Source: Paenibacillus shirakamiensis (GTDB lineage: Bacteria > Bacillota > Bacilli > Paenibacillales > Paenibacillaceae). From it: a stretch of 64,000 nucleotides of DNA. Below, in pieces: positions 27,435-36,099 of this stretch. Made by a program: the position numbers and the translations under genes. Under the pieces are notes generated by a model. That model was given only the letters and a program-made list of their open reading frames with translations, ran no database searches and was not told where the DNA came from. Within the stretch, counting starts at the first letter, position 1, and each line of letters starts with the position of its first letter. The stretch covers positions 1,054,001-1,118,000 of the forward strand of contig NZ_JAGGLD010000001.1 of assembly GCF_017874255.1 (NCBI RefSeq). The letters are read 5' to 3'.

Positions 27435-28073
27435 TTATTTCCAATCCGCAATACGGTCAATTGGAAGACGTGTTGTCATACGTGCCTCTTTGGCAGCTAT
27501 ACCTACCGAGATGAGCATAACCGGTACGTAGCGTTCCTTATCCATGCCGAAGGCTTCCGCTATTCTAGATTTGTCATAACCACCAATCGGATTCGTATCA
27601 TATCCATGAGCACGAGCAGCAAGCATAAGCTGCATGGACACTAGTCCACTATCGATAACAATCATTTCGCGGAAGACTTGTGGTGACATCCGTCCGAAGA
27701 GATCCGTATAGTTAGCCATAACTTGTTCTTTTATTTCTTGAGGTAAAAATCCTTTGTCCACAGCATTGCTCATAATTTCATCCGCATTCTCAAACGCGTT
27801 CATATCACCAAAAACGGCAATCACAGCAGATGAAGTTGTAACTTGGGGCTTGTTACCTGGTGCAAGTTCTTCAAGTTTAGATTTACCCTCAGGGCTTTCA
27901 ATTACAAGAAATCTCCAAGGCTGAAGGTTCACGGATGATGGAGCTAAAGTCGCTTCTTCCAGAATCTCAGTCATTTCCTCGCGGCTAATCTTAAAAGCAG
28001 GGTCGTAGACGCGCACAGAGCGCCGGGAAGAAATAATTTCTTTAAAATCATTGCTTTTGATATCGTTATTCAT
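27435..28073 (-). CDS. Nitroreductase family protein
   Basis: 212 residues, typical for the FMN-dependent nitroreductase fold. Visible motifs: the FMN phosphate-binding SSRRSVRVYD near the start, LAPSSVNLQPWRFLVIES (about 42-59) and the C-terminal PIGGYDKSRIAEAFGM. It should reduce nitroaromatics or quinones with NAD(P)H. It closes a two-gene operon with a MarR-type repressor 25 bases upstream, a common arrangement in which the repressor senses an aromatic or electrophile. ATG 28073 has an AGGAGAG site. Confidence 0.93.
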   Translation of the reverse strand: MNNDIKSNDFKEIISSRRSVRVYDPAFKISREEMTEILEEATLAPSSVNLQPWRFLVIESPEGKSKLEELAPGNKPQVTTSSAVIAVFGDMNAFENADEIMSNAVDKGFLPQEIKEQVMANYTDLFGRMSPQVFREMIVIDSGLVSMQLMLAARAHGYDTNPIGGYDKSRIAEAFGMDKERYVPVMLISVGIAAKEARMTTRLPIDRIADWK

Positions 28074-28098
28074 GTTGTTTCTCTCCTATTCTCTATCC

Positions 28099-28539
28099 TT
28101 ATTGGGTCTTGCTCGTTTCTTTCATGTGTTGAATTTGGCCATTGAGTTTCCGTAGAGCTTGAACAAATCCAATTCGTTCGGATTCTGTAAGATCTGTCTG
28201 TAATTCTTCCAGAAATCGATCTTTCTCCGTTTTAAATATATCTAACTTTTTTTTGCCTTCTTCCGTTAGCTGAACTAATGTAATCCGGTTATCGGTCTCA
28301 CATCTAGTTCGTAGAAGTAGTCCTTCCACTTCTAATTGCTGAACATGACGAGTTACCGCGGCTGGATCAATAGAGACGGCTTTCTGCAGATCTGATTGGC
28401 TAATTTGGCCACCCGTTAATTTGCAAAGAAGTTCTAACCGGTTAGGGCTAACCCCAGCGCATCGTTCAAAGTGGGTCGAAATATGCTTGTTTAGATGCAT
28501 GAGCAGATACAAAAGATCATCCTTAGGACAAGTAGAGAT
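28099..28539 (-). CDS. MarR family transcriptional regulator (apparent non-AUG start)
   Basis: About 146 residues. The winged helix (GGQISQSDLQKAVSIDPAAVTRHVQQLE) and wing (LLLRTRCETDNRITLVQLTEEG) are standard. The frame is open to a TTG at 28587, but this base lies inside the -10 element and at the edge of the operator, upstream of the predicted transcript start. A perfect AAGGAGG (28548-28554) lies within the frame; ATC 28539 follows it at 8 bases and ATT 28542 at 5. The first ATG inside the frame is much further down and would cut the first helix. An ATC or ATT start is therefore proposed. It probably represses its own operon, including the nitroreductase. Confidence 0.85.
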   Translation of the reverse strand: MSTCPKDDLLYLLMHLNKHISTHFERCAGVSPNRLELLCKLTGGQISQSDLQKAVSIDPAAVTRHVQQLEVEGLLLRTRCETDNRITLVQLTEEGKKKLDIFKTEKDRFLEELQTDLTESERIGFVQALRKLNGQIQHMKETSKTQ

Positions 28540-28560
28540 AATGAAGACCTCCTTAATTGT

Positions 28561-28587
28561 TTGACCCGTCAATGTTTGATGGGTCAA
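28561..28587. promoter_or_regulatory. 27-bp near-perfect palindromic MarR operator
   Basis: Two 13-base arms of the form TTGACCC-R-TCAA-W around a central G, with one internal mismatch between arms. It covers the expected transcript start and touches the -10 element of the MarR gene promoter. This is the classic position for MarR autorepression. Confidence 0.75.
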
Positions 28588-28615
28588 TGATAAATCTTTT
28601 TAAAATAAAAAGCAA
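28587..28615 (-). promoter_or_regulatory. Promoter of the MarR/nitroreductase operon
   Basis: On the minus strand TTGCTT (28610-28615), 17-base spacer and TATCAT (28587-28592): a good sigma-A match with transcript start expected near 28580. Confidence 0.65.
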
Positions 28616-28693
28616 GTCTTGAACACAAATTACCAATATGGCTACTTCAAGGATATGAATCAAAATTAAAATTTGAGTCTTGTATTGTAACCC

Positions 28694-28726
28694 AAAAACA
28701 GCCGTATCAATCAATTGGCTGTTTTT
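28694..28726 (-). terminator. Terminator after FAD monooxygenase, bidirectional form
   Basis: AAAAACAGCC (28694-28703) pairs with GGCTGTTTTT (28717-28726). It follows the minus-strand monooxygenase stop by about 130 bases. Confidence 0.8.
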
Positions 28727-28858
28727 GTATTAAGCAATTTAATTATTCATTGGTTTACTAAGTAGGTTGTACGTATTATTGATTACATCTTAATTAGTAT
28801 CTTAATATTCAAAGGTATACTCGCAATCAAATAAAATGTGCCTCACAAAGCTAAGGTG

Positions 28859-29962
28859 TTACCCTTGCTGAGCATTTCTTGCTTGGATGGCTTCTTCCGT
28901 TCGTGGAACAACAAAATCTATCCCAAAGTTGATTACATTCTCTTGCACTTCCTCAATGAAAGGACGAAAACGCTTATTATAATCTTGAAATGCTAGCTCA
29001 AAGTCTCCATTCGTAGTGTGAAAGGCATCAGCCAAGGCTGCTGCCCCGTCTATAGCTAGCGACCCACCCATGCCAGCTGCCGGAGAAGCACAGTATCCAG
29101 CATCACCCACTAAGGCTACTCTGCCCTTGGTCCAAGACTGCATCTTCATTTGGCACAGCTTATCAAAATAAAACGTGGTCGATTTCTTTACTTCTTCCAA
29201 CAATTCCGGGGTACGCCAGCCTACTTCAGAGAACTGATCCATAATGATCTTACGCTGCTGTTCATCGCTTCGGTAGTCATAAGGGATCTCTTTTTCTGAA
29301 AAAAAGCAAAGCACGATATCCGTTTTATTGTTGTATGCATTCAACATAACTGCCTTACCCGGCTCATTGTACAACTGGGACGTGTTCTCTGGAATCAACA
29401 ACTTATTTATAATCGTGATTGAGAAGTAATTTTTAAGAAAATGCGAAAATTGCGTCTCCTCACCGAAACAATATTTTCTTACGGCCGAATGTATACCATC
29501 ACAACCGAATACCAGATCATATGAACGGCTCTGTCCCCCTTTGAAAGCTACATCGACACCGTCATTTTTTTGCTGAATAGATACTATATTTTCCCCGAAA
29601 AGAAACTCAACATCATCTTCAACAGCCTCGAACAGGATTGTAAGCAATACATCTCGTTCGATTTCGTATTCTTCCGCAAGCTGTTCACTGCCCCTTTGCA
29701 TGGAATCCACTCTTACCGTGACATCGTCGGAATTTTTGTATTCCATTACTTCCATCTTAATTTGGTTGGATTGGATTTGCTTCAAAAGCCCCATACGACT
29801 CATGATGTCGACGGTATTCCCGCGAATATTTACAGGTGTGCCTCCTTTTTTGAGACCTTTGGCAATCTCAACAATGGTTACTTGATAACCCAATTTTTTC
29901 ATCCAAAAAGCTGTTGAAAGACCGGCGAAACTTGCTCCGCTAATTAGAATATTCTTTTTCAT
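28859..29962 (-). CDS. FAD-dependent monooxygenase (aromatic hydroxylase/UbiH-like family)
   Basis: 367 residues. The N-terminal FAD motif is ISGASFAGLSTAFWMKKLGY with a Glu after strand 2 (VTIVE); the second FAD motif GDAGYCASPAAGMGGSLAIDGA at about 290-311 is typical of class A flavoprotein monooxygenases, and the DG motif reads VFGCDGIHSAVR. It should hydroxylate an aromatic or related compound with NAD(P)H and O2; members near resistance genes also inactivate drugs such as tetracycline or rifamycin. ATG 29962 follows GGAGG. Monocistronic. Substrate unknown. Confidence 0.88.
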   Translation of the reverse strand: MKKNILISGASFAGLSTAFWMKKLGYQVTIVEIAKGLKKGGTPVNIRGNTVDIMSRMGLLKQIQSNQIKMEVMEYKNSDDVTVRVDSMQRGSEQLAEEYEIERDVLLTILFEAVEDDVEFLFGENIVSIQQKNDGVDVAFKGGQSRSYDLVFGCDGIHSAVRKYCFGEETQFSHFLKNYFSITIINKLLIPENTSQLYNEPGKAVMLNAYNNKTDIVLCFFSEKEIPYDYRSDEQQRKIIMDQFSEVGWRTPELLEEVKKSTTFYFDKLCQMKMQSWTKGRVALVGDAGYCASPAAGMGGSLAIDGAAALADAFHTTNGDFELAFQDYNKRFRPFIEEVQENVINFGIDFVVPRTEEAIQARNAQQG

Positions 29963-30084
29963 ATTTACGCCTCCATGTCCGTTATTTTTTTAATCTGTGA
30001 AATTATAATGTTGTTATATAGACTAAAATAGCTGTATGAACTGAATTTAAACAGCTTCGTAAGTCCAGTTATTGTTGTATATAC

Positions 30085-30122
30085 AAAACAGAGTTCTTAT
30101 CATCTGATAAGAACTCTGTTTT
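30085..30122. terminator. Very strong bidirectional terminator in a divergent gap
   Basis: Two 18-base complementary arms (30085-30102 and 30105-30122) starting AAAACAGAG and ending CTCTGTTTT. It lies between two divergent genes (29962 leftward, 30335 rightward), where no annotated transcript should end; it fits a short minus-strand transcript from about 30240. Confidence 0.85.
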
Positions 30123-30175
30123 CTACTTATTTTGTTTAGGTATTAATTTTTTTTGATTCGGTAATAAGGGTAACG

Positions 30176-30235
30176 CTAAGGATCTCTTTCTTCTTTGTAC
30201 TGATCCATGCAACAAATATGATGATTTTTTTTCAT
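30176..30235 (-). other. Possible very small ORF ahead of an orphan terminator
   Basis: ATG 30235 follows AGAGAGG at a suitable spacing and encodes a 19-residue peptide with two histidines and a Cys-Cys (MKKNHHICCMDQYKEERDP), ending in TAG. If the TAG were read through, ten more residues (RYPYYRIKKN) precede TAA at 30143. It ends about 50 bases before the strong terminator, which would explain that terminator. It could be a decayed small gene or chance. Confidence 0.25.
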
Positions 30236-30334
30236 ATTCTACCTCTCTTTACTGAACATAAATGAACTGTACAATCAATTTGAGTTATAATAGCTTTCAT
30301 ATTGCGTTGTTTAGCACAAGATTAAGGGGAAATT

Positions 30335-30631
30335 ATGTGGTTTAAAATTTTAATTCTGCTGGGATGTTGGGGTTTCGGTTACTACTTGTTCAAATCAGGA
30401 TGGATGTTTAACAAAGAAAAACAAAAAAAAGTCACAATATTAGACACAGCTTTCGATTTACCTTTTCTCCTATCTGATTCTTTTTTTGGACTACTAATAA
30501 GCTTAGTAGTGAACATGATTCTAGGATTTTTTATAAAACACTTTCCGTGGTGGATAAATAAAATCTTACTTTTTGTAACGTCTATATTGTCTTTCATTAT
30601 AGGCATGGTTCCATTTGTTTCGTACAACTAA
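30335..30631 (+). CDS. Small hypothetical membrane protein
   Basis: 98 residues with three hydrophobic segments: about 3-20 (FKILILLGCWGFGYYLF), 48-67 (FGLLISLVVNMILGFF) and 76-94. ATG 30335 follows AAGGGGA; a TATAAT at 30286-30291 with TGAACT 17 bases ahead is a plausible promoter. A terminator follows directly. No family recognised; clearly an independent transcription unit. Confidence 0.75.
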   Translation: MWFKILILLGCWGFGYYLFKSGWMFNKEKQKKVTILDTAFDLPFLLSDSFFGLLISLVVNMILGFFIKHFPWWINKILLFVTSILSFIIGMVPFVSYN

Positions 30632-30632
30632 T

Positions 30633-30671
30633 ACAAAAAGACTATCTAAAGGTTCTGGATAGTCTTTTTGT
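30633..30671 (+). terminator. Terminator after the small membrane protein
   Basis: ACAAAAAGACTATC/GATAGTCTTTTTGT, a perfect 14-bp stem with an 11-base loop. Confidence 0.85.
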
Positions 30672-30712
30672 AAGTTAATCTACTCCAACTAACATTTGGA
30701 TTTGCTGAAATC

Positions 30713-31001
30713 CTACATAACCGTTCCTTCTATATCTTTATACTTGTTTTTTTGTGCCATATTCTTTAGATAGATCAGGGCACTTAAGAAGGATAGTGCA
30801 AATCCAACCGATACAAAAATATATAACATTTGAATACTTAGAGTATCCGCTACCTATAGCTAACATAACTCCAAGATGCCAACTCCTGTAAGACAAGCGG
30901 CTCATAAGAATGCTAATGAGAACGAATCCACTCAAATTCGCGCCGTTCATCCATCCCCACCATATTTCGCCTACATAATATGAAGCTAAATCTTTGCATA
31001 T
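30713..31001 (-). pseudogene. Frameshifted remnant of a membrane transporter C-terminus
   Basis: Two overlapping minus-strand frames together look like the end of a multi-span membrane protein. Frame one (about 31001-30830) reads SYYVGEIWWGWMNGANLSG... with LMSRLSYRSWHLGVMLAIGSG; frame two (about 30850-30713) reads SIQMLYIFVSVGFALSFLSA followed by LIYLKNMAQKNKYKDIEG and a stop. The second has a far more protein-like hydrophobic helix and charged tail than the continuation of the first frame. A single frameshift near 30850 would join them. The 5' part has no start codon and is missing. Resemblance to an MFS transporter end is tentative. Confidence 0.45.
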
Positions 31002-31026
31002 TTAAGTAGGATACATGTACCACCAT

Positions 31027-31059
31027 AAAAAAAGAAAAGCATGATATATCAAGCTTTTC
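31027..31059 (-). terminator. Terminator of the Eis-like acetyltransferase gene
   Basis: GAAAAGC/GCTTTTC arms (31034-31040, 31053-31059) enclosing the palindrome TGATATATCA, with a seven-T run on the minus strand (31027-31033). Confidence 0.85.
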
Positions 31060-31133
31060 ACCATTAGGTATGTGTGTATTTTATATTCAAGTACTTCATT
31101 TAAGGTGCATTAGCTAGTTCAATGTTGTTAACA

Positions 31134-32348
31134 TCAAAAGTAATCTGAGAAATATGGTGCCTGTTGTTCAATAGCATCTTCTAATAAATCCAGTGTTTCC
31201 GGATTACACTTGATGCGACCAATCTTATGCAAATATTCTGGGCGCTTATAGCCTAGCAACATGGTTGTCAGGGTCTGAATACTTATGCTATCTTCACAAC
31301 GACGACTATCACTTCGAATAACTCTGCCGCATCCGTTCGGTTCAATTTGTAATGTTATTGTTCCTTGATTCCAGGACAGCAGAGGATCATGCAAAGTGAA
31401 TGTCCATTCTCTGTCCATCGTAGCAGGTTTGAACGGATATTTAGAAATAAACTGCTCAATATCGACAATCCGTGCCATGAAATAAGGTGAAATTGTCTCC
31501 TTAATGTCAGCATCTTCTAACAGAAATGCAAGCTGCTCATCGGTATGAATGTTACCTACTACTTTAGAGATCATGGAGAAATGCGCACTAATAAAATTCC
31601 AGAGCCCACTTCGCGCCTCTTCATGAATGAAAATCATATCTTTCACGTGAAATACTTCTTCTTCAATCCAATAGAGAATGTAGCCATCGGCTTGGCCTTC
31701 CTCATTATAGTAGACCGCTGCGGTCAGATCATCGGAATCCCACCTCCAATACTCACTCCACGCAAGATCTTTTCGAATCATAGCTCCATGGGTTTGCAGT
31801 GAGAAGCGTTCATAAGCCATCTTCACATCTGGGCTTTCAGGATCAACACGTGCTACATCACCAGGAACCGGTTTGTTTTTGGGTAATTGATAATCTTGAA
31901 CTTCGAAAACAATTTTATCAGAAATAATCTCCCACCCTTTACGGCGATAGTATGGTATGGAGTAGGGATACAAGTAAGAAATGGATTGTTTTTTTTCACG
32001 CATATTGGTGAGAGCTTGCAGGAGTAATTTATTCATTAAGCCTTGACCCGAATACTCTGGAAAAGTACCCACACCTGTTACACCGCCCATAGCGTAGGTC
32101 TGGCTAAATATACGGACTTCAAAGGGGTACGTGGACACCTGTGAAATTAGTTTGTCTCCATCGAACCATCCAAGTACATCAGCTTGTTGTAAAACAGGTG
32201 ATTTTTCATTCAGAATCTCGTTTTCTTTCCAGCCATGTTTGTGAAGATCATTGTTCGTAACTTGAAATACATAACGCAACAGTTGACTATATTGTTCAAG
32301 ATGCGACAAATCTACTTTCTGCATTTTTAAATTTCTTTTGCGATGCAT
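31134..32348 (-). CDS. GNAT N-acetyltransferase, Eis-like, with C-terminal sterol-carrier-type domain
   Basis: 404 residues, matching Eis proteins. The first GNAT domain carries the acetyl-CoA motif YAMGGVTGVGTFPEYSGQGL (about 88-107); a second degenerate GNAT domain follows, and the last 110 residues are an SCP2-like domain. Eis relatives acetylate amines of aminoglycosides or proteins at several positions. The gene stands alone next to the end of the synthetase operon, with terminators on both sides, so a role in product modification or resistance is possible but unproven. ATG 32348 has AAGGGAG 12 bases upstream, a loose fit; ATG 32324 is an alternative. Confidence 0.88.
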   Translation of the reverse strand: MHRKRNLKMQKVDLSHLEQYSQLLRYVFQVTNNDLHKHGWKENEILNEKSPVLQQADVLGWFDGDKLISQVSTYPFEVRIFSQTYAMGGVTGVGTFPEYSGQGLMNKLLLQALTNMREKKQSISYLYPYSIPYYRRKGWEIISDKIVFEVQDYQLPKNKPVPGDVARVDPESPDVKMAYERFSLQTHGAMIRKDLAWSEYWRWDSDDLTAAVYYNEEGQADGYILYWIEEEVFHVKDMIFIHEEARSGLWNFISAHFSMISKVVGNIHTDEQLAFLLEDADIKETISPYFMARIVDIEQFISKYPFKPATMDREWTFTLHDPLLSWNQGTITLQIEPNGCGRVIRSDSRRCEDSISIQTLTTMLLGYKRPEYLHKIGRIKCNPETLDLLEDAIEQQAPYFSDYF

Positions 32349-32470
32349 GTTCTGGGTATGCTCCCTTATTTTTAAATCGTATTATTCGCAAAAGACTCAA
32401 AAATAATTCTAAATGAATCTATGGAAATAACTAGAGCTCAATTTTCAAATTAAATTGTAGTAGGCAGATA

Positions 32471-32525
32471 AAAAAATACCTTCAATGTACCTCCCCGTCT
32501 TTCGACTTGGAAGTTCATTGAAGGT
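32471..32525 (-). terminator. Terminator of the lipopeptide/polyketide operon
   Basis: ACCTTCAATG (32478-32487) pairs with CATTGAAGGT (32516-32525), followed on the minus strand by a run of six T. It closes the operon that starts near 62.4 kb. The flanks 32349-32470 and 32526-32655 hold no visible gene. Confidence 0.8.
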
Positions 32526-32655
32526 TCTCTAATAATAACTTCACATAGGAAGTCAAAAACAGCATGTACTTTCTTGAACTTATCTATTTATCTATGTAGC
32601 TAGATAAGTTCACGTATTCCTAGCATTCTGCAAATAATTCATCCATTGACATGAG

Positions 32656-33996
32656 CTATGCTCCATACCGCTCCAGCACCCGGTAAATAGCATCTGTACC
32701 GAACTCGACTGCTTCTACAGGTATTCGTTCATCCGCCGCATGAATATATTGGGTAAAAGCCATGTCCTTAGGGAGTTGCATAGGCAGAAATCCATAGGTC
32801 TGAATTCCGAGTCTTGCGAACCACCTTCCATCCGTTCCGCCAGGCAACAGCATGGGAATGGGGATGGCCTGCTGATCTGCTTCTTTTAATACTTCGGACA
32901 GCAAAGGGAACAACCCCATGTTAGGCACCGCATTACAGGATTCGTGGCGCAATACCTCCAGTTCGATCGACTCATCTACTACGAACTGCCGCAGTTCATC
33001 GATGAATTGCTGTACAGTTACACCGGGCAATGTTCGTCCATCTAAATCCACCGTGATTTCGCTAGGATGAACGTTAATTTTCTCACCGCCGCGAAGGACC
33101 GTTGCGCTGATTGTATTTCGTAAAAGTGGGGTGAAAGTCTCCCCCTTTTCTCCTAGCAACTTCAAGATAAGACCGCTCAGAGGAGGACGCAGCAATCCTT
33201 TAAGTAAGAGCTTGGGGAGTATAGGTAGCGCATCAGCCATGCCGTCAATCATGAGCTTGGTGGCTGGAGTTACACGTATCGGTAGATTTGTTCTGCTGAG
33301 CGATTGAAGTAAATCTCCCAATTGCGCCATACAGTCAACACCTGATGTACTCAGGGAACCATGCCCTCCTCCACCTCGAATCGTAGCTTTCAGCCAGCAT
33401 AGTTGTTTCTCTGCTACCATAATGGGATAAAAGGTTCTGCCGAGCGTATGAAATGAGAACCCGCCGAATTCACCGAGTGCGTACTTCACACCCGAAAAAT
33501 AATCCGCATAGTGCTCTACCAGAAAAGAAGCTCCGTATTCGCCTCCGGCTTCCTCATCACTCACAATGGCTAGAATCACATCACCTCGAACGGGCAATCT
33601 ATTCCTATGCGCACGAATAAAGGATGATATGAGCATGGCTACCCCACCCTTCATATCTAGAGCGCCTCTTCCCCAAATGAACCCATCCTTCATCACACCA
33701 CCGAATGGATCGCAGCTCCAAGCTTGCTTGTCTACCCCCACAACATCGATATGCCCGTATAACAAGAGCGGTGCTTCGTCTGAATTCCCTTTTAATCTAG
33801 CAAGCAAATTGGGACGAGCAGGATCAAGCGCACAGATCTGCGCCTCTATACCTGCATCCTCAAGCAACTGTCGGATATACATAATGCAGGCGGCTTCTTC
33901 GCCTGGAGGATTGGTTGTAATGAAGCGGATCAATGCTTGTAAAATTTCTGCTGGAGACGGCGTTTCTGGCAAATGCTTCATTTGGCTAATTCCCAT
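32656..33996 (-). CDS. M20 family metallopeptidase/deacylase (ArgE/DapE/ACY1 type)
   Basis: 446 residues. Metal site motifs are complete: LYGHIDVVGVD (His and Asp), GRGALDMKGG (bridging Asp), VSDEEAGGEYGA (catalytic Glu pair) and the C-terminal HAADERIP His; the dimerisation domain lies at about 205-330. It hydrolyses amide bonds of N-acyl amino acids or dipeptides using two zinc ions. It is the last gene of the synthetase operon, 54 bases after the malonyl transferase gene, so it may remove an acyl or amino acid group from the product, edit by-products, or give self-protection. ATG 33996 or ATG 33981 may start it; neither has a strong site. Confidence 0.88.
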   Translation of the reverse strand: MGISQMKHLPETPSPAEILQALIRFITTNPPGEEAACIMYIRQLLEDAGIEAQICALDPARPNLLARLKGNSDEAPLLLYGHIDVVGVDKQAWSCDPFGGVMKDGFIWGRGALDMKGGVAMLISSFIRAHRNRLPVRGDVILAIVSDEEAGGEYGASFLVEHYADYFSGVKYALGEFGGFSFHTLGRTFYPIMVAEKQLCWLKATIRGGGGHGSLSTSGVDCMAQLGDLLQSLSRTNLPIRVTPATKLMIDGMADALPILPKLLLKGLLRPPLSGLILKLLGEKGETFTPLLRNTISATVLRGGEKINVHPSEITVDLDGRTLPGVTVQQFIDELRQFVVDESIELEVLRHESCNAVPNMGLFPLLSEVLKEADQQAIPIPMLLPGGTDGRWFARLGIQTYGFLPMQLPKDMAFTQYIHAADERIPVEAVEFGTDAIYRVLERYGA

Positions 33997-34050
33997 TTCT
34001 TATCAATCAGCTTCATATTCTGTTCTCCACTCCTACCCATGCTCTTTCCA

Positions 34051-35322
34051 TTAGACTGTAACCAAGAACGAAGGGTTTGAAGTGTTCACGAGCTCCTGTA
34101 TTCCGAACTCTTCTTTTAATCTTAAAAGACGTCGCTTCTGTTCTTCAATACTTGCTCCTTTGGTTCGAAATACCGATTCTAGCATCGCTAATGCCTGCTG
34201 AACATGCTTTTCCTCCAACGAATCTCCGGTCTCGTTCATGCGTTCTATTAACTGCTGAACCCCACGATAAGGCATAACTACGCCTTGTTCGTACTCGGCC
34301 ACATTCCAATTTCGGTTACGAACACATGTCGCAATAGCTAGACAGCGATGAAGTATATCTATAGAATACGGGGAATTATGTTTAATTACGGCGGCCCGCT
34401 TCGTCTCATCTTCTAGATGCTCAAAAGTAAACACCCGCAATGCTTCAGCTGGTGCAAGACCTGTTAATACACGACCGGGGCCTAGCTCCACAGCATCATT
34501 AGCACCAAGTTGTCTTTGATAAGCTAGAACAGCAGGCCAATTAACGGGCTCCGTCAATCCTCTGGCTAACCGATCTGCGATTTCTGTTGAATCGTGGTAA
34601 GGCACACCCGTTAATGCGGATACTACTGGAAATTTCATTTCTTTAAATGTAATGGAACTTAGCAATTCAGCGAACTCAGATGCCGCGGGCTCCATTAGCG
34701 GACTATGAAATGCCGCACTTACAAGCAAAGGAATTAACACAGCTCCTTGAGCGGTAAGCTTGGCAGAGGCCAGATGCACGGCTTGTGTATGTCCTGAAAT
34801 CACCGTTTGTAGGTCAGAATTAATATTGGATACTACAACGATATATCCTTGTTCTGCCTGCTCTGCACGAATCTCCGAGCATGTTCTAGCAACAATATCG
34901 GGATGAAGACCTTTTACTGCTGCCATAGTACCTGCTCCACCAGCAGCGGCTTCTTGCATCAACTCCCCGCGCCGGCGAACAAGCCTCAACGCATCGGGGA
35001 ATGTAATTGAACCTGCGCAGGTAAGTGCTGTAATCTCACCCAGACTATGCCCGGCTGCCATCGTTGGAGTATATCCCCATTCCTCGCTGTAAATGCGGTA
35101 CATAGCTATACTTAGGGCTAGAATAGCTGGCTGAGCATTGTCTGTACGCGTCAGTTCGGGTAGCGGACCATGATACATTAGGTTATCCAGGCGCATGCCG
35201 AGCACTTCGCTTGCTTCGTCCATCGTATCGTTCACAACTGAATATCGTTCACTTAGGGATCTGCCCATTCCGATATGCTGGGAGCCCTGACCTGGCAACC
35301 AAATGGCGTGTTTGTTCAACAT
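34051..35322 (-). CDS. Discrete malonyl-CoA:ACP transacylase (trans-AT), FenF/ItuD-like
   Basis: 423 residues. The FabD-type fold has GQGSQ at 11-15, nucleophile Ser93 in GHSLGE, Arg118 for malonyl carboxylate and catalytic His206 in AAFHSPLM. The C-terminal 110 residues exceed FabD and end in a coiled-coil-like segment, as in the 400-residue transacylases of the iturin family. It should load malonate onto the ACP of the AT-less PKS module in the 3371-residue protein encoded in the same operon. ATG 35322; the GAGGAG site overlaps the stop of the thioesterase gene. Confidence 0.93.
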   Translation of the reverse strand: MLNKHAIWLPGQGSQHIGMGRSLSERYSVVNDTMDEASEVLGMRLDNLMYHGPLPELTRTDNAQPAILALSIAMYRIYSEEWGYTPTMAAGHSLGEITALTCAGSITFPDALRLVRRRGELMQEAAAGGAGTMAAVKGLHPDIVARTCSEIRAEQAEQGYIVVVSNINSDLQTVISGHTQAVHLASAKLTAQGAVLIPLLVSAAFHSPLMEPAASEFAELLSSITFKEMKFPVVSALTGVPYHDSTEIADRLARGLTEPVNWPAVLAYQRQLGANDAVELGPGRVLTGLAPAEALRVFTFEHLEDETKRAAVIKHNSPYSIDILHRCLAIATCVRNRNWNVAEYEQGVVMPYRGVQQLIERMNETGDSLEEKHVQQALAMLESVFRTKGASIEEQKRRLLRLKEEFGIQELVNTSNPSFLVTV

Positions 35323-35337
35323 TATTCATCACGCTCC

Positions 35338-36060
35338 TCAAAATCTAGTCGTTGCATGCGCTTCGGATAACCTTTTGTTAATGAGTGCAATGACATCTTG
35401 CTCACGTTCATCCAGATAAAAATGGCCGCCGTCAAAAGCATGTTGCTCACAGCCTAACGTTGTATGGAGTTCCCATTCACTGAGTGGTCCTGTTATGCAG
35501 TCATCATTTTGACCATTTAAAATATCTAGTCGAAGGGGTAGAGGGGGCCGCTTGTGATATACATATTCATCAACAAGTTGGATGTCTGCTCTTAAGATGG
35601 GCATAAATATTTTCAAAAGCTCGGGATGCTCAAACAGTTCGCTTTTCATACCGCCAAACTTTTGTAACTCTTTCAGAAACTCATCATCCGGCAGCCTATA
35701 GATCTGGCGTCTCCCCTCATGCTCACAATGCGGCGCCCCTCTGCCGGAAAAGAAAACCTTACTAGGTAACGGTGTTCCTTCCTCGAACAGAGCATGCAAA
35801 ACCTCATATCCTAGTAGACAGCCCATACTATGTCCAAACAGAGCATAGCTATCTGAGTTAAGCGCCGTCTGACGTATTAGAGGCAACAAATCTTGTACGG
35901 CTTCCGCCACGTCCATATAGAATGGCTCTTTCATACGGCTTCCTCTTCCTGCTAATTCTGCTGGGACGAGCCGCACGGAAGGATGTAGCCTATTCATCCA
36001 TCGCTTGTAGACTTGTGCTGATCCCCCTGCGTAGGGCAGACAAATCAAAGGTACCGACAT
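35338..36060 (-). CDS. Type II thioesterase (GrsT/SrfAD-like)
   Basis: 240 residues. Alpha/beta hydrolase with CLPYAGGSAQVYKRW at the start, nucleophile Ser78 in FGHSMG and the catalytic His in DGGHFYL near residue 214. Such enzymes free misloaded or blocked carrier proteins. It is not the release enzyme for the assembly line in known systems, though no integrated thioesterase exists here and a release role cannot be ruled out. ATG 36060 follows AGGAGG; 15 bases before the malonyl transferase gene. Confidence 0.92.
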   Translation of the reverse strand: MSVPLICLPYAGGSAQVYKRWMNRLHPSVRLVPAELAGRGSRMKEPFYMDVAEAVQDLLPLIRQTALNSDSYALFGHSMGCLLGYEVLHALFEEGTPLPSKVFFSGRGAPHCEHEGRRQIYRLPDDEFLKELQKFGGMKSELFEHPELLKIFMPILRADIQLVDEYVYHKRPPLPLRLDILNGQNDDCITGPLSEWELHTTLGCEQHAFDGGHFYLDEREQDVIALINKRLSEAHATTRF

Positions 36061-36099
36061 TCGCTCCCCCTCCTAGATTACATACTAAGCCTGTGATAT

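Noticed and set aside
35338-36060. Thioesterase as the product release enzyme
   Set aside because: It is a stand-alone type II enzyme by length and motifs; family knowledge points to editing, though release is not fully excluded.
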